Assembly: GCF_000306115.2 (NCBI RefSeq)
Contig: NZ_AKWX02000020.1
Span: 558,001 to 622,000, forward strand
Source of the DNA: Leptospira wolffii serovar Khorat str. Khorat-H2
GTDB taxonomy: Bacteria; Spirochaetota; Leptospiria; Leptospirales; Leptospiraceae
Length of the DNA: 64,000 nt
Direction: 5' to 3'
The position numbers were made by a program, and so were the translations under genes. The notes under the pieces are model-generated. The model was not told the origin of the DNA, did not search any database, and saw only the letters and a list, made by a program, of their open reading frames with translations. Shown in pieces: positions 39,456 to 50,353 of this stretch (the first letter of the stretch is position 1; each line of letters begins with the position of its first letter).

Positions 39456-39483
39456 TTGACAGCTCGGGCTTCTATTCCACATT
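39456..39483 (+). promoter_or_regulatory. 5S rRNA promoter
   Basis: A perfect TTGACA at 39456-39461 is followed after 16 bases by CACATT (39478-39483), placing transcription start near the 5S 5' end at about 39495. No other promoter is needed for this isolated gene. Confidence 0.5.
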
Positions 39484-39494
39484 GGTCTTAGATT

Positions 39495-39610
<116 letters not shown>

Positions 39611-39755
39611 TTACCGTTATTATTCCATCTATTTCTGAAATCGTGTCCCTTCCATGGGAAACGGATTGACCCCAAGCCTTTTAGGGAAAAATTTAACCCG
39701 AAAGGCCAAACCTAGGGTCCTAAATTGCAATCTTAGATATACATAGGAAACTTAT

Positions 39756-39917
39756 ATGAGAAGAACTTACCAACCCAGCCGGATTAAACGTGCACGCACA
39801 CATGGATTCCGCGCCAGAATGGCGACTCCCGGCGGAAGAAAAACTCTTTCCCGTAGAAGAGCGAAGGGTCGTTATAAACTCACCGTTTCTGACGAAAGAA
39901 CGGGAAAAAAATTCTAA
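39756..39917 (+). CDS. rpmH: 50S ribosomal protein L34
   Basis: A 53-residue very basic protein, [20 protein letters not shown] at its start and [20 protein letters not shown] near its end. The family is usually 44-50 residues; here there is a short C-terminal addition (ERTGKKF). AGGAAA lies 9 bases before the ATG. It opens the conserved rpmH-rnpA-yidD-yidC-jag-mnmE block and ends in the same reading frame as rnpA. Confidence 0.97.
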   Translation: MRRTYQPSRIKRARTHGFRARMATPGGRKTLSRRRAKGRYKLTVSDERTGKKF

Positions 39918-39926
39918 CGAGTTAAG

Positions 39927-40247
39927 ATCGAAGAGACACTTACATCCAAGAAGGATATCCGGGAATTATTCTCTTCCGGAAAAAGGGCGATCCAACCTCC
40001 GCTTACGATTATTTACCGCTCCAATCATTTGGAGAAAAATAGATTCCTATACTGCCCGGAAAGGTCGGTAGGTAAAGCGGTCCGGAGAAACCGGATACGG
40101 AGAAGATTGAGAGCGGCGGTCGCTGAGATCGCAAACTCTTTCCCTAAGGGCTTCGACATCGCCATCCTCGCGAAACCGGCTCTTTTTGAGAAGGATCACG
40201 CCGAACTTCTCGTATGTTTGGGTCTACTGGCTCGGAAAATAAAATGA
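39927..40247 (+). CDS. rnpA: Ribonuclease P protein component, non-canonical start
   Basis: The protein half of RNase P, which trims tRNA and tmRNA 5' ends. The signature KAVRRNRIRRRLRA is present, and the usual N-terminus (LTSKKDIRELFSSGKRA, then PPLTIIYRSN) is encoded upstream of the first TTG at 40029, so the TTG is too far inside. Between the rpmH stop (39915-39917) and 40029 there is no ATG, GTG or TTG in frame. I place the start at the ATC at 39927, with GAG 6 bases before it, giving 106 residues, the family length. The exact initiator is uncertain. The stop overlaps yidD by 4 bases. Confidence 0.85.
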   Translation: MEETLTSKKDIRELFSSGKRAIQPPLTIIYRSNHLEKNRFLYCPERSVGKAVRRNRIRRRLRAAVAEIANSFPKGFDIAILAKPALFEKDHAELLVCLGLLARKIK

Positions 40248-40471
40248 ACCAAGTAGCCATCTTTTTGATTCGGTTATACAAGCGCTGGATTTCTCCTGCG
40301 CTTCCTCAATCCTGCAGATTCTATCCAAGCTGTTCCGAATACGCAGTGCAGGCCTATCAGCAATACGATTTTTTTAGCGCTTCCTATCTGGCGGCTAAGC
40401 GGATACTTAGATGCAATCCGTTATTCGCTTCCGGAGAGGATCCCTTACCCCCTAACCCAAGAAGGAAATAG
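40244..40471 (+). CDS. yidD: Membrane protein insertion efficiency factor
   Basis: A 75-residue protein starting at the ATG that overlaps the rnpA stop (ATGA). The core [30 protein letters not shown] is the YidD signature with its conserved cysteines, followed by ILRCNPLF. It assists YidC/SecYEG insertion at the inner face of the membrane. Two bases separate it from yidC. Confidence 0.95.
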   Translation: MNQVAIFLIRLYKRWISPALPQSCRFYPSCSEYAVQAYQQYDFFSASYLAAKRILRCNPLFASGEDPLPPNPRRK

Positions 40472-40473
40472 GA

Positions 40474-42333
40474 ATGGACGACAGACAAAACAGACTCTTT
40501 CTCGCATTATTACTCACCATGGGGATTTGGTTTTTGGGGAATTATTTCCTCAATCCCGATATGGGAAAACCGAAACAACCCGCACCGGTAGAGAATCAAA
40601 CTTCCGCTCCGGCCGAAACCAAGGAAGCGGATAAGCAAGCCGCTTTGACTCCCGCGAAAACCGCTCCTGCGGTGGATGCAAAAGACGTTCGCAAATTCAC
40701 CTTTAAAACCGAATCGCATATCGTGACTCTTTCGAGTCTCGGCGGTAGAATCGAGAAATTCTATATTAAGAATTATAAGAATATAGAAGGAACCGAAGTC
40801 GATATCGCGAGAGCCGACTACGAGCAAGTCGAAGTGGACGGGCAAAAATTCGACGCGATTGAATTGAGCAGAGGAAAAGGTTTCGATTTCAACTTCTCAC
40901 ATCGCAAGGAAGAAGTCGCCAATTCCGATTGGAATTTGGTGAATTTCAAAGCGGAAGAAGACAAGGAAAATCGAACCTTAGTATTCACCGGTTCCAAAGA
41001 CGGAATCGTCTTAAAGAAAACTTTCCGATTCTTCCCGAACGAAAATTATTTCAAAACCGAAATTTCCATTATAAATACCGGCCGCGAAAAATTATATTTC
41101 GGCGAAAGAGATAAGCCCGCTTATTTAAGAACTTTCGGAAGCTTAGGCCCCGTTCCAAACGGAAGAGACATGAACGGGCAGGAGTTTTCCAAATACTTCC
41201 GCGTGTATAGAATGGACGGAAGTGAGAAAGACTTCGTAGACGGAGGAGAGGCCTGGGGATTCTGGGAAGGAATCAGAAACTTCTTCTTTGGTGCTCCAGG
41301 AGGAAACGAAAGTTTCAAAGACGTATGGAGTACCGGAGAGGGCGTGGACTTTGTCGGATCCGGAAGCAGATACTTCCTCGCAGTTGCCGATACACTGAAT
41401 CACCCTGCGGAAGGAATTCTATTCGATAATAGGAAGAAAAACGAGACGGGAACTATCCTCGCTTATTCCAACTTGAGCATCGATGCAGGTAAGGAAGAAA
41501 CTCTGGAATTCGCAAATTATGTGGGAATCAGAGAATGGGACGGAATGCTCTTCCGGGATTCCAAATTGGATCCTTTCCGCAATCCTAAGTCCGTTTTTGC
41601 CGGTTTGAGTACGGACCTGAACAAATCCTTTAACCAAGGAATTTTCACTCCTATCCGTAACGGTATCGTTTGGTTCCTACAGCAATCCTATAAATATACG
41701 ATTCCGAGCTACGGATTCGGAATTCTTCTCTTTGCTCTTTTATTCAAATTGGTTTTCTATCCTTTGAATCAAAAGCAAGCGGAAGCGATGAAGAAGATGA
41801 GCGCTCTTTCTCCGGAACTTAAGAAACTGAATGAGAAATACGCCAACGACCCGGCTAAGAAGCAGGAAAAAATCATGGAGCTTTATAAAAAGCATAACAT
41901 GAATCCTCTCTCCCAATTGGGCGGATGTCTTCCTATGCTCATCCAATTGCCGATCTTCTTCGCACTGTATGTGGCTTTCGCCGATACGATCGATCTTTGG
42001 AAATCGCCTTTCCTTTGGATCAGTGATTTGAGCGAGCCGGACTTTATCTGGACTTCTCCGGCTATTCCTTTCGTCGCTGCGACCGGAGTATCGATAAATC
42101 TTCTCGTTCTTTTGATGGTGGGAACCCAATTCGTTTCCATGAAGCTAACCTCCGTTCAAACGGATCCGAACCAAAAAATGATGATGTACATTATGCCGTT
42201 GGTTATGGTATTCTTCCTTTGGAGTATGCCGTCCGGATTGACCCTGTATTGGACGGTTACGAACGTTCTTTCTATAGCTCAGCAATGGATCACTAACGTT
42301 CGCAAGAAAGACGGAACGCCCGTAAAAGCCTGA
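40474..42333 (+). CDS. yidC: Membrane protein insertase YidC
   Basis: A 619-residue insertase with the Gram-negative layout: N-terminal membrane segment ([17 protein letters not shown]), a large periplasmic beta domain (about 70-380) and the conserved C-terminal insertase core ([30 protein letters not shown]..., then [21 protein letters not shown] and two further helices). Ala/Pro/Lys-rich linker at 30-65. It lies 2 bases after yidD and 22 before jag, and works with SecYEG or alone to insert inner-membrane proteins. Confidence 0.97.
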   Translation: MDDRQNRLFLALLLTMGIWFLGNYFLNPDMGKPKQPAPVENQTSAPAETKEADKQAALTPAKTAPAVDAKDVRKFTFKTESHIVTLSSLGGRIEKFYIKNYKNIEGTEVDIARADYEQVEVDGQKFDAIELSRGKGFDFNFSHRKEEVANSDWNLVNFKAEEDKENRTLVFTGSKDGIVLKKTFRFFPNENYFKTEISIINTGREKLYFGERDKPAYLRTFGSLGPVPNGRDMNGQEFSKYFRVYRMDGSEKDFVDGGEAWGFWEGIRNFFFGAPGGNESFKDVWSTGEGVDFVGSGSRYFLAVADTLNHPAEGILFDNRKKNETGTILAYSNLSIDAGKEETLEFANYVGIREWDGMLFRDSKLDPFRNPKSVFAGLSTDLNKSFNQGIFTPIRNGIVWFLQQSYKYTIPSYGFGILLFALLFKLVFYPLNQKQAEAMKKMSALSPELKKLNEKYANDPAKKQEKIMELYKKHNMNPLSQLGGCLPMLIQLPIFFALYVAFADTIDLWKSPFLWISDLSEPDFIWTSPAIPFVAATGVSINLLVLLMVGTQFVSMKLTSVQTDPNQKMMMYIMPLVMVFFLWSMPSGLTLYWTVTNVLSIAQQWITNVRKKDGTPVKA

Positions 42334-42355
42334 ACTCATATATCGAGGATACGAT

Positions 42356-43066
42356 ATGGAAAACTACATTTTCGAAGCCGAAGGAAAAACAAAAGCCGAA
42401 GCCGAAGAAATCACATTAACGACTTTGAGATTGGAACAAGGAGACGTTCGTTTTGAAACGGTCGAATCCGGTAAGTCCGGGTTTCTAGGTCTAACTCAAA
42501 AAAAACCGGCGGTAGTCCGAGCTTTCGTTTCGAATGTCGACCTTCCGGCGGAAAAGATCATTCACGGCGTGGTGCTGACCCTTCTGCGCAAAATGGGTGT
42601 GGAAGCGGAAGTGGTCGGAATGGGAGACGTAGACGGCAAGATCTATATCGAATTGAGTAGCCGCGAATCCGGTCTGATCATCGGAAAGCGTGGAGCGACT
42701 TTGGACGCTCTGCAATTTCTTGTGAATCTGATGGTCGATTCCAAGATCCGCCACGGAAGAAAAATCGTTTTGGACACGGAGTCTTATCGCGATAAGAGAG
42801 AATTGTCTTTGATCCGTCTGAGTAAATCAGTCGCTTCTTCCGTCGCTAAGTCCGGAAAATCCAAACTCCTGGAACCTATGAATCCGTTCGAAAGAAGAAT
42901 CGTTCATATGGCGCTCCAAGAAAACGAAAAGGTCTTCACCAGATCGGAAGGAAACGGGACCTACAAAAAAGTCCGTATCATTCCTATGAAAGACAAACAC
43001 AAATACAAGGATGTCGTTGAGAAGAGCCCGAACGGAGATCTTCTCGAGGAAGTAAACGACTACTGA
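42356..43066 (+). CDS. jag: RNA-binding protein Jag/KhpB
   Basis: A 236-residue protein with three domains: Jag-N ([20 protein letters not shown]... to about 55, with [14 protein letters not shown]), KH ([20 protein letters not shown], about 100-125) and R3H ([28 protein letters not shown], about 175-205). In Firmicutes KhpB binds RNA and affects cell division and elongation; the role in spirochaetes is not known. Position after yidC is conserved. Confidence 0.95.
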   Translation: MENYIFEAEGKTKAEAEEITLTTLRLEQGDVRFETVESGKSGFLGLTQKKPAVVRAFVSNVDLPAEKIIHGVVLTLLRKMGVEAEVVGMGDVDGKIYIELSSRESGLIIGKRGATLDALQFLVNLMVDSKIRHGRKIVLDTESYRDKRELSLIRLSKSVASSVAKSGKSKLLEPMNPFERRIVHMALQENEKVFTRSEGNGTYKKVRIIPMKDKHKYKDVVEKSPNGDLLEEVNDY

Positions 43067-43076
43067 GTAGTAGGCA

Positions 43077-44453
43077 GTGGCTGATACAATAGCAGCGATA
43101 TCAACGGCTTCCGGTGCGGGTGCGATAGGCATCCTAAGAGTATCCGGCCCGGAAGCTTTGAGGATCGTATTCTCCCATCTATCCTTTTTGGATACGCAAA
43201 TCCAAATCTCCTCCATCAAACCTAGATATGCGTATACTTGTCATTTCGTGGACGGGGATCGTAAACTAGACCAAGTCGTTTTTCTTTTCTTTGCAGGTCC
43301 GAATTCATTCTCCGGAGAAGATCTCTGCGAGATACATACTCACGGGAATCAAATCCTTCTTCGAGAAGCCTTGGAGTGTTTATTCAAGTCAGGCGCAAGA
43401 CCTGCCAGGCAGGGCGAGTTTACTAAGAGAGCTTTCTTAAACGGAAAGCTGGACTTAAACGAGGCGGAAGCGATCGGAAGAATCATCGGTGCCAGATCCC
43501 GTTTCGAATTGGAGTTGGCCCAAAAGAATGCATTCGGAGAAATTTCCCGTCTTGCTTCCAATCTCAGAAGCCAACTCATTTCACTTAAGGCGGAATGCGA
43601 AGCAGAGATCGATTTTTCCACGGAGGACCTCACTTATGAATCCTTCGAGGAAAGAAAGAAGCGAATCCAATCGATTATACAAATTTGTTCCAATCTCTTA
43701 AGAAGATCCAGCGAAGCGGAAAATCTTTTGGAGAGAAGTAAGGTAGTTTTATACGGAGAACCGAACACAGGGAAATCCAGCCTGATGAATCTGATCCTGG
43801 GGAGGGAAAGATCCATCATATCGGAGATTCCGGGAACTACACGAGATTATATCAGTGAGGAGTTCCTACTCTCCGGAATTCCGATCCGTTTGACCGATAC
43901 TGCGGGGATCCGGGAGACGGGAGATTCCATCGAGAAGATGGGAATCGAAAGGAGCGAAAAGGAATTTTCCCAAGCGGACGTCCGAGTCTTTGTCATAGAT
44001 GTTTCTCGAAAAACGGATTGGGGGAAATTCGCCGAGGAGAATCGATCCAAATTGGAAGGAGCTATCGTTGCCGCCAACAAGTTCGATATCAAGGATCCAT
44101 CCTGGGATCGGAATATTCTTCTCGAAAAAAAATTCCGGGGTATCTCCGTTTGCGAACTCTCCTGCAAAACGAAGCAGGGGATAGACGAACTCATCCGCCA
44201 AATTTCCGGAAAACTGCAGAGCTTGGAAAGTTCGGAAGATTATGTCCTTTTGGAAGAAAGGAACCGTTATCATTTTTCCAGCATTACCAGAAGTCTGGAA
44301 AATTGCCTCTCTCTCATGGAAGAAAACGCTCCAGCCGAGATCTATATTAAGGAGATCGATTTTGCTCTTTTCGAAATAGGAGAAGTGAACGGTAGAGTGG
44401 ACACGGAGGAAATTCTGGGTAGAATCTTTAGCAAGTTCTGCGTCGGGAAATAA
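43077..44453 (+). CDS. mnmE: tRNA-5-carboxymethylaminomethyl-2-thiouridine modification GTPase
   Basis: 458 residues, GTG start. N-terminal folate-binding domain with [13 protein letters not shown], then a helical domain and a G domain: G1 GEPNTGKSS near 227, G2/G3 GTTRDYISE and [13 protein letters not shown] as G4. The protein ends in the required FCVGK, whose Cys is essential for MnmE. With MnmG it modifies U34 of several tRNAs. Last gene of the rpmH-mnmE block. Confidence 0.97.
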   Translation: MADTIAAISTASGAGAIGILRVSGPEALRIVFSHLSFLDTQIQISSIKPRYAYTCHFVDGDRKLDQVVFLFFAGPNSFSGEDLCEIHTHGNQILLREALECLFKSGARPARQGEFTKRAFLNGKLDLNEAEAIGRIIGARSRFELELAQKNAFGEISRLASNLRSQLISLKAECEAEIDFSTEDLTYESFEERKKRIQSIIQICSNLLRRSSEAENLLERSKVVLYGEPNTGKSSLMNLILGRERSIISEIPGTTRDYISEEFLLSGIPIRLTDTAGIRETGDSIEKMGIERSEKEFSQADVRVFVIDVSRKTDWGKFAEENRSKLEGAIVAANKFDIKDPSWDRNILLEKKFRGISVCELSCKTKQGIDELIRQISGKLQSLESSEDYVLLEERNRYHFSSITRSLENCLSLMEENAPAEIYIKEIDFALFEIGEVNGRVDTEEILGRIFSKFCVGK

Positions 44454-44558
44454 AGGATTCTCTTAGAGCGGATTCCGGAGTAAAAATTTCAGGATTCTTA
44501 GTTCCGGACGAAATAGGATAGAATCTAGGTCCATTAGCCGAAAAATTGGTTTTATCCT

Positions 44559-45821
44559 ATGAGAGAAAAATCCCTCGAATACCATTCCCTCCACCCGAAG
44601 GGTAAAATAGAAGTAGTTCCTACAAAACCGACCCGGGATTCCTTCGACCTATCCTTAGCCTATTCTCCGGGAGTCGCCTACCCTTGTCTGGAAATTAAGG
44701 ATAATCCGGAGTTGGTGTACGAATATACGAATCGGGGAAATTTAGTCGGGATCATCACTAATGGAACGGCGATCTTAGGCTTGGGAGATATAGGTCCTAG
44801 TGCCGGAAAACCGGTGATGGAAGGTAAGGCCGTCCTCTTCAAAAAATTCGCAGGCATAGACGTATTCGATATCGAGATAGACGCCAAGGATCCGGAAGAA
44901 TTCGTAAAGGCCGTCAAGATGCTCGAGCCTACTTTCGGCGGGATTAATCTGGAGGACATCAAGGCTCCGGAAAGTTTTTATATAGAAGAAGAATTGATCA
45001 AGAGCATGAATATCCCGGTCTTTCACGACGACCAACACGGTACTGCTATCATTACCGTAGCCGGGTTATTGAACGCTTTCGAATTGAACGGAAAACGCCC
45101 TAGCGAAGTTAAGATGGTGATTTGTGGAGCCGGTGCAGCCGGTATCGCGATTGCTGAATTGGTGCAACATATCGGGATCCGAAAAGAACATATTTTCTTA
45201 GTGGATACCAAGGGTGTGATTCATACGGATAGGACCGATCTAAATTCCACAAAATTGAAATATGCGCAGAAAACTTCCGCCCGCACTCTCGCGGACGTTA
45301 TGCGTGACTCCGATATTTTCGTGGGAGTATCGACGGCCAATATGGTGGACGAGGAGATGGTTCGTTCCATGGCTCCTAATCCGGTCATCTTGGCTCTCGC
45401 AAATCCGGATCCTGAAATTCCTTATTCCGTGGCCAAGAAGGTTAGACCCGACATCATCATGGGGACCGGCAGAAGCGATATGCCGAATCAGGTAAATAAC
45501 GTTCTAGGTTTTCCTTTTATTTTCAGAGGTGCCTTGGATGTCAGAGCTAAACATATCACTTTGGAAATGAAATTGGCCGCTGCAAGAGCCTTGGCGGAAT
45601 TAACCAGAATGGAAGTACCGGAAGCGGTGAGTCTTGCTTACGGCGGAGAAAAATTCGTCTTCGGACCCGATTATCTGATTCCAAAGCCCTTCGATCAAAG
45701 GGTCCTTTATCACGTCGCGCCTGCAGTGGCGGAAGCGGCCGTTCAAAGCGGCACCGCTCGAAAACCTTATCCGGGAAGGGAAAAATATGTATCCTTCTTG
45801 GAAGGTCTGATGAAAGCCTAA
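44559..45821 (+). CDS. Malic enzyme (short form)
   Basis: Oxidative decarboxylation of malate to pyruvate with NAD or NADP. 420 residues: the malic domain holds [40 protein letters not shown], the metal ligands in [11 protein letters not shown] and [11 protein letters not shown]; the NAD domain has [14 protein letters not shown] and [10 protein letters not shown]. It matches MaeB-type enzymes without the C-terminal phosphotransacetylase domain. Fumarase lies two genes downstream. Confidence 0.93.
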   Translation: MREKSLEYHSLHPKGKIEVVPTKPTRDSFDLSLAYSPGVAYPCLEIKDNPELVYEYTNRGNLVGIITNGTAILGLGDIGPSAGKPVMEGKAVLFKKFAGIDVFDIEIDAKDPEEFVKAVKMLEPTFGGINLEDIKAPESFYIEEELIKSMNIPVFHDDQHGTAIITVAGLLNAFELNGKRPSEVKMVICGAGAAGIAIAELVQHIGIRKEHIFLVDTKGVIHTDRTDLNSTKLKYAQKTSARTLADVMRDSDIFVGVSTANMVDEEMVRSMAPNPVILALANPDPEIPYSVAKKVRPDIIMGTGRSDMPNQVNNVLGFPFIFRGALDVRAKHITLEMKLAAARALAELTRMEVPEAVSLAYGGEKFVFGPDYLIPKPFDQRVLYHVAPAVAEAAVQSGTARKPYPGREKYVSFLEGLMKA

Positions 45822-45908
45822 CTTCGATTCGGATAATAATCGGAAAATTAACGTCTAAACCCTTGTCTCCTATTAAGAAATGGGGTAATGTACTCCGAAA
45901 ATACTCTA

Positions 45909-45932
45909 ATAGGTTAAATAGATAGAACCTAT
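45909..45932. repeat. Inverted repeat in the leader of the 700-residue orphan gene
   Basis: ATAGGTT and AACCTAT form a perfect 7-bp repeat around 10 bases, ending 30 bases before the gene start. It may be an operator or a 5' leader hairpin. Confidence 0.3.
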
Positions 45933-45962
45933 AATAACGGAGCCTAAAAATGGGAAGCGACC

Positions 45963-48065
45963 ATGCCCGAAGCGGAAAGTAATTCCATCTCTTCAGCTCC
46001 GAACCAAGCTCCGGAAGAAGGTGTCATTCCCGTCGAACGGGTGGATCTGATTCCGGAAGAGGAATTGCGTAACCTTCTTCTCCAGACTGCGCCTAAGGCG
46101 ATGCGGGATTTGGATTTGATCGAGAAGGGAGTCGAAAACTTTTTTCTATTCAACTATTCTCCCTTCGCCCTCGCTAAATTCGAACAACTTCAATTTCTGA
46201 AACCTTCCGATCTAAAATACTTCGAAGAGAAGAACGGTTTCGTTCTATACCAATATCTATTCGTTTCCGAAGACACTAAGGAACTCGGGCTCTCGAATGT
46301 GGTTATTCGTCCGGCTTCCAGAAAGGCGGAACAGATCCAAAAAATTAAAACAGCATGTTTGGCCCAAAGCGCGGCCGCCTTCCTGCAATACGTTCATAGA
46401 AGGGATTTGAGCCTGACCGAAAGAAGAGCCGCCGGAGAATTACGGGATTGGGTTCAAAGGCAGTTTTTGAATACGGACGATAAGGGAAACACCTTGGATA
46501 TCCAAGATTCCAAGAATCTTCCTTCCTCGATGCGGAATACCAAAAGTCTTTCGATAGAATCTTTCCTGACTCGAAATTTCAAGGTCCGAGAAGATATACT
46601 AACTTCTCTCGTTTCCCTACTCTCTAAAAAACCGAACGAAATCGTACAATTCTTAAGCCAGATCAAAACCGATCCCGAGGCTCTACTCGGATTGGAAAAG
46701 CGGGGTTCCCGGCCTCCCTTACTTCGATTGCATTTGGAATTTCATCTGATCCAGCCTTCTCTAGAGGAACTCGTAGGAGAAGCGAGCCTCGACGTAAAAA
46801 AGGAGAAGAGCAGCGAAGAAACCGAGCTGGAAGTAATTTATGAAATTTTCATATTCCTAGGAAGAAAGATTCTAACCAGTCTTTTGCCTGCGGAGCAGAT
46901 TTCCTGGATCCAGCCTACGGGAAAAACCCAAGGAGCGGATTTTATCCGGGAATTGAAGAAGCACCCTGCGTTTACTTCCGGAAAAATCTGGGAGGGCTCG
47001 GATATTTTCATCCAAGCCTTCGAAGTGCTGCACCAGTCCATGGATTCTCTGTCTACTCTCAGAAGGGAATCTTTGATCAATCTGGCTTTTAGTAATATAG
47101 TTGTCGCGATCCGAGAGTCCAAGGAACCGCTCGTTGTGGATTCTTCTTCTATAAAGATCAAGGATAGCTCGATTCAGAATGCCGGGCTGACTAAAGAAGA
47201 AGTTTTGGACCACGTATTGGAAAGGTTGAGAGGTCGTAACGACATATTGACTAGGGAAAAGATCGCAGGTAGTTCGGCGGGTGTGGTAGCTCTTGCTTTG
47301 GAGAACGTGGTCTCCTCCTTTCTTGCAAACAAAGAGAGGAGAACTTCCATACATAACCTGATCCGTAAGAACGCACAATTGAAAGGTATCTACGCCTTCT
47401 TGCGCGAAGTTACCGAAGGTGTGGATTCTGAAATCGTAATAGATGAGCAGATCCGTCTTTCGAAAGCGATAGCCGATTGGGAAAAGGAAAATGAAAAACT
47501 GCGCTTGAAGGCGATCCAGGATTCCAAATCCATTCTAGTGAAATTATTGGAATGGATCCTGGGACTTTTCGGTATCAATATAGCTTCTTCCACTAAAAAG
47601 GATTTTGAACCCCAGGACGAATTCTCCGTTTCCAGGCCGAATAAGAAACCCGTTCCTGGAAAGAATCCGGAGGCTGAAAAGGAAGTCTCTAAGAAGAAAA
47701 AATCCTTGGGCGTTCTTATGGGTCCCAAGGAAAAATCCACCCTGATTCCCGCGAAAGTCCAAAAGTCCATAGATTATGTGGATCGAAAGAATAACGGAAT
47801 CATTTGGTTGGACGAAGTCGTTAACGCCATATCCTCTCCGGAATTCGGAAAAGACAAGGTAGCCGACCTTATGTATTATGACCAGAAGCGGAGATATATC
47901 GAGATTCGCTCTATGAATTCCGTCCGGCATGTGTTCATACGGAAGGAACTGGAATCCGATTCCGCTTGGTTGGACTCCATGTTGGAATACCTACAAAACG
48001 TAACGGCGAAGAAACCCGAGTTCGCGGCCTTGGCCGATACGCTTCGTAAATTCCGGGACGAATGA
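45963..48065 (+). CDS. Large orphan protein, mostly helical
   Basis: A 700-residue protein that I do not recognise. It is predicted to be mainly alpha-helical and soluble, with one hydrophobic stretch near 535-555 (SILVKLLEWILGLFGINIASS) that may dock on a membrane, then a Pro/Lys/Glu-rich linker (about 560-600) and a compact C-terminal domain (SIDYVDRKNNGIIWLDEVVNAI to the end). The layout of soluble part, hydrophobic patch, low-complexity linker and C-terminal domain recalls the orphan at 36264-38606, but I see no clear sequence identity between them. The gene has its own intergenic leader with an inverted repeat. Confidence 0.7.
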   Translation: MPEAESNSISSAPNQAPEEGVIPVERVDLIPEEELRNLLLQTAPKAMRDLDLIEKGVENFFLFNYSPFALAKFEQLQFLKPSDLKYFEEKNGFVLYQYLFVSEDTKELGLSNVVIRPASRKAEQIQKIKTACLAQSAAAFLQYVHRRDLSLTERRAAGELRDWVQRQFLNTDDKGNTLDIQDSKNLPSSMRNTKSLSIESFLTRNFKVREDILTSLVSLLSKKPNEIVQFLSQIKTDPEALLGLEKRGSRPPLLRLHLEFHLIQPSLEELVGEASLDVKKEKSSEETELEVIYEIFIFLGRKILTSLLPAEQISWIQPTGKTQGADFIRELKKHPAFTSGKIWEGSDIFIQAFEVLHQSMDSLSTLRRESLINLAFSNIVVAIRESKEPLVVDSSSIKIKDSSIQNAGLTKEEVLDHVLERLRGRNDILTREKIAGSSAGVVALALENVVSSFLANKERRTSIHNLIRKNAQLKGIYAFLREVTEGVDSEIVIDEQIRLSKAIADWEKENEKLRLKAIQDSKSILVKLLEWILGLFGINIASSTKKDFEPQDEFSVSRPNKKPVPGKNPEAEKEVSKKKKSLGVLMGPKEKSTLIPAKVQKSIDYVDRKNNGIIWLDEVVNAISSPEFGKDKVADLMYYDQKRRYIEIRSMNSVRHVFIRKELESDSAWLDSMLEYLQNVTAKKPEFAALADTLRKFRDE

Positions 48066-48159
48066 TTCTTCGGGACAATACCTAAAAAGTTCCTTACTAC
48101 CGAAGCTTTCTCGCGTCGGTCCGACCTTCTAAAATTCAAAGTTATCCGACGGAGGATCC

Positions 48160-49554
48160 ATGAAGACTAGGATCGAAACCGATTCCATGGGAGAAATCGA
48201 AGTTGACGACTCTAAATACTGGGGAGCGCAAACGGAGAGATCCCTGCATCATTTTCATATAGGCAACGATCGCTTTCCAAGAGAGATGATTCGTGCGCTT
48301 GGAATTCTGAAAAAATCAGCTGCGATCGTAAATTCCCAGCTTGGTCTTTTAACGGAAGAGAAGAAGAATCTGATCGTTCAGGCGGCCGACGAGGTTATCT
48401 CCGGAAAACTGGACGAGCATTTTCCTCTTAGCGTTTGGCAAACCGGTTCGGGAACGCAAACCAATATGAATTCCAACGAAGTCATTTCCAATCGTGCCAT
48501 CGAAATCTCCGGCGGAACCAAGGGATCCAAAAAACCGGTCCATCCGAATGACGATGTGAACAAGGCTCAATCCTCTAACGATACCTTTCCTACTGCGATG
48601 CATATCGCAGCCGCAGAGCAATTAGTGAACAAGCTCCTTCCGGCTTTGGAGCAATTGAAAAACACCTTGAAGAAGAAATCTGACGAGTTCAAGGATATCA
48701 TCAAAATCGGAAGGACCCACCTCCAGGATGCGACTCCTTTGACCCTGGGTCAGGAATTCTCCGGGTACGTAAAGCAATTGGAATACAATATCGATCGCGT
48801 AAAGGCGGTTCTTCCTTCTGTGTATCGCTTGGCTTTAGGCGGAACGGCAGTCGGAACGGGTTTGAATACTCATCCGGAATTCGCCGTGAAAGCGGCGGCC
48901 CAGATCGCAAAGGAGACGGGTTTGCCTTTCACTTCTGCGGAAAATAAATTCGAGGCTTTGGCCGCCCACGATTCTCTCGTTGAGACTCACGGCGTTCTTA
49001 AAACGATTGCGGCTTCGTTTATGAAGATCGCCAACGACGTAAGATGGCTTTCTTCCGGACCCAGATGCGGAATCGGCGAGATCTCCATTCCGGAAAATGA
49101 ACCGGGTTCTTCCATCATGCCAGGTAAGGTAAATCCTACCCAGTCCGAACAGATGACCATGGTTGCTTCTCAGGTGATTGCGAACGATGTTGCGGTGAAT
49201 ATAGGCGGAGCTTCCGGCAATTTCGAATTGAACGTATTCAAACCGTTGATCATTCACAATGTTTTGAATTCCGTTCGTTTACTCGCGGATTCTGCCGTTT
49301 CTTTCGAAGAACATTGCGCTCGCGGAATCGAACCGAATCGAGATAAGATCAAGGAACATTTGAAGAATAGTTTGATGCTCGTGACCGCTTTGAATCCGCA
49401 TATCGGATACGATAATGCCGCAAAGATCGCGAAGAACGCTCATAAGAAAGGCACGAGTTTGAAGGAATCCGGGATAGAACTCGGACTTCTGACTTCCGAG
49501 CAATTCGATCAGTGGGTGCTTCCCGAAAAAATGATCTCTCCGGGATTGGATTAA
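48160..49554 (+). CDS. fumC: Fumarate hydratase, class II
   Basis: Interconverts fumarate and malate in the TCA cycle. 464 residues with the family signature [16 protein letters not shown] near 317, active-site segments [49 protein letters not shown]. Strong GGAGG site before the ATG. A bidirectional terminator follows. Its neighbour two genes upstream is malic enzyme, so malate is common to both, though they are separately transcribed. Confidence 0.97.
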   Translation: MKTRIETDSMGEIEVDDSKYWGAQTERSLHHFHIGNDRFPREMIRALGILKKSAAIVNSQLGLLTEEKKNLIVQAADEVISGKLDEHFPLSVWQTGSGTQTNMNSNEVISNRAIEISGGTKGSKKPVHPNDDVNKAQSSNDTFPTAMHIAAAEQLVNKLLPALEQLKNTLKKKSDEFKDIIKIGRTHLQDATPLTLGQEFSGYVKQLEYNIDRVKAVLPSVYRLALGGTAVGTGLNTHPEFAVKAAAQIAKETGLPFTSAENKFEALAAHDSLVETHGVLKTIAASFMKIANDVRWLSSGPRCGIGEISIPENEPGSSIMPGKVNPTQSEQMTMVASQVIANDVAVNIGGASGNFELNVFKPLIIHNVLNSVRLLADSAVSFEEHCARGIEPNRDKIKEHLKNSLMLVTALNPHIGYDNAAKIAKNAHKKGTSLKESGIELGLLTSEQFDQWVLPEKMISPGLD

Positions 49555-49583
49555 GTCGGTAAGTTTTAAGAAGAACGGAAGAT

Positions 49584-49616
49584 AAAAAAAGGGCGGCTCT
49601 TTACGACCGCCCTTTT
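49584..49616. terminator. Bidirectional rho-independent terminator
   Basis: GGGCGG (49591-49596) and CCGCCC (49607-49612) form a stem around 10 bases, with an A-run before and TTTT after, so it can stop transcription from both fumC and the convergent loa22. Confidence 0.9.
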
Positions 49617-49640
49617 CGTATTCTAACCGAATTCCCTAAC

Positions 49641-50207
49641 TTATTGTTTAGGTTGGACTTCTACGAATTTGAAAGTTACTCGGCGGTTTTTAGGATCCTT
49701 TGCGTCCAATCCGGAAACTGGAGAAGAAGATCCTGCGCTTTTGGTAACGATGCGGTTTGCAGGAAGACCTTGTTTTACGAGAGATTGTTTAACCGCTTTA
49801 GCACGGATTTCTCCGTAGAAAACGTTTCCTTTTTTATCGCCTTCGGCTTCTTCGGGACCGATTTGATCGGTGTGTCCGGTGATTTCCAGAGCCCAAGAAT
49901 CAGGAAGTTTTTGGATTCCTTCTTTGATTACTGCGATGTTTACTTTCGCCCATTCGCTGAAGTCTCCCGCGCTAACGTCGGCCTTTTTGTAGCTGAAACC
50001 CGGGCGAGTGATTCCATCCGGATAACGGAAGTCTTTGATTTGATTATTAAATACGTCTGCAGGGGAGTCTACGTTGACGTTACGAGAAGCAGCGGAATTT
50101 TGCTCTGGCTCAGGAGCTGCTTGGTCTTTATTTTCCGCAGAAGAGCAGAGTGCTATTGAAAAAACCGTTGCACCGATGAGCAGGATATTTAGAATTTTTT
50201 TTACCAT
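49641..50207 (-). CDS. loa22: Loa22, surface-exposed OmpA-family lipoprotein
   Basis: A 188-residue protein closely matching my recollection of Leptospira Loa22 along its length: MVKKILN signal, lipobox ending [66 protein letters not shown]. The C-terminal OmpA domain has the peptidoglycan-binding TGHTD and NRRV positions. In L. interrogans Loa22 is needed for virulence; saprophytes also carry homologues, so its presence does not prove pathogenicity. The frame is open to 50258, but GGAAGG 7 bases before 50207 and the signal peptide fix the start. It converges on fumC. Confidence 0.95.
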   Translation of the reverse strand: MVKKILNILLIGATVFSIALCSSAENKDQAAPEPEQNSAASRNVNVDSPADVFNNQIKDFRYPDGITRPGFSYKKADVSAGDFSEWAKVNIAVIKEGIQKLPDSWALEITGHTDQIGPEEAEGDKKGNVFYGEIRAKAVKQSLVKQGLPANRIVTKSAGSSSPVSGLDAKDPKNRRVTFKFVEVQPKQ

Positions 50208-50353
50208 GTTGTTTCCTTCCTTGAATAGGGTAGGGGTTATTTCGATGAATTTATCCAAAATATACTAATTCTCGGAAAATGGGAAATCTTTTTTAACGAT
50301 CCAGCCTGAATGCATCTATCCTTATCTAATAGCTATTTCTTGGGAACCATCTA

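Noticed and set aside
40029..40247. RnpA starting at the TTG at 40029
   Set aside because: It would lose conserved N-terminal residues (SKKDIRELFSSGKRA) encoded directly upstream in the same frame.
47390..48139. Minus-strand frames opposite the 700-residue orphan gene
   Set aside because: The plus frame is continuous for 700 codons with its own leader; the antisense pieces are short and broken.
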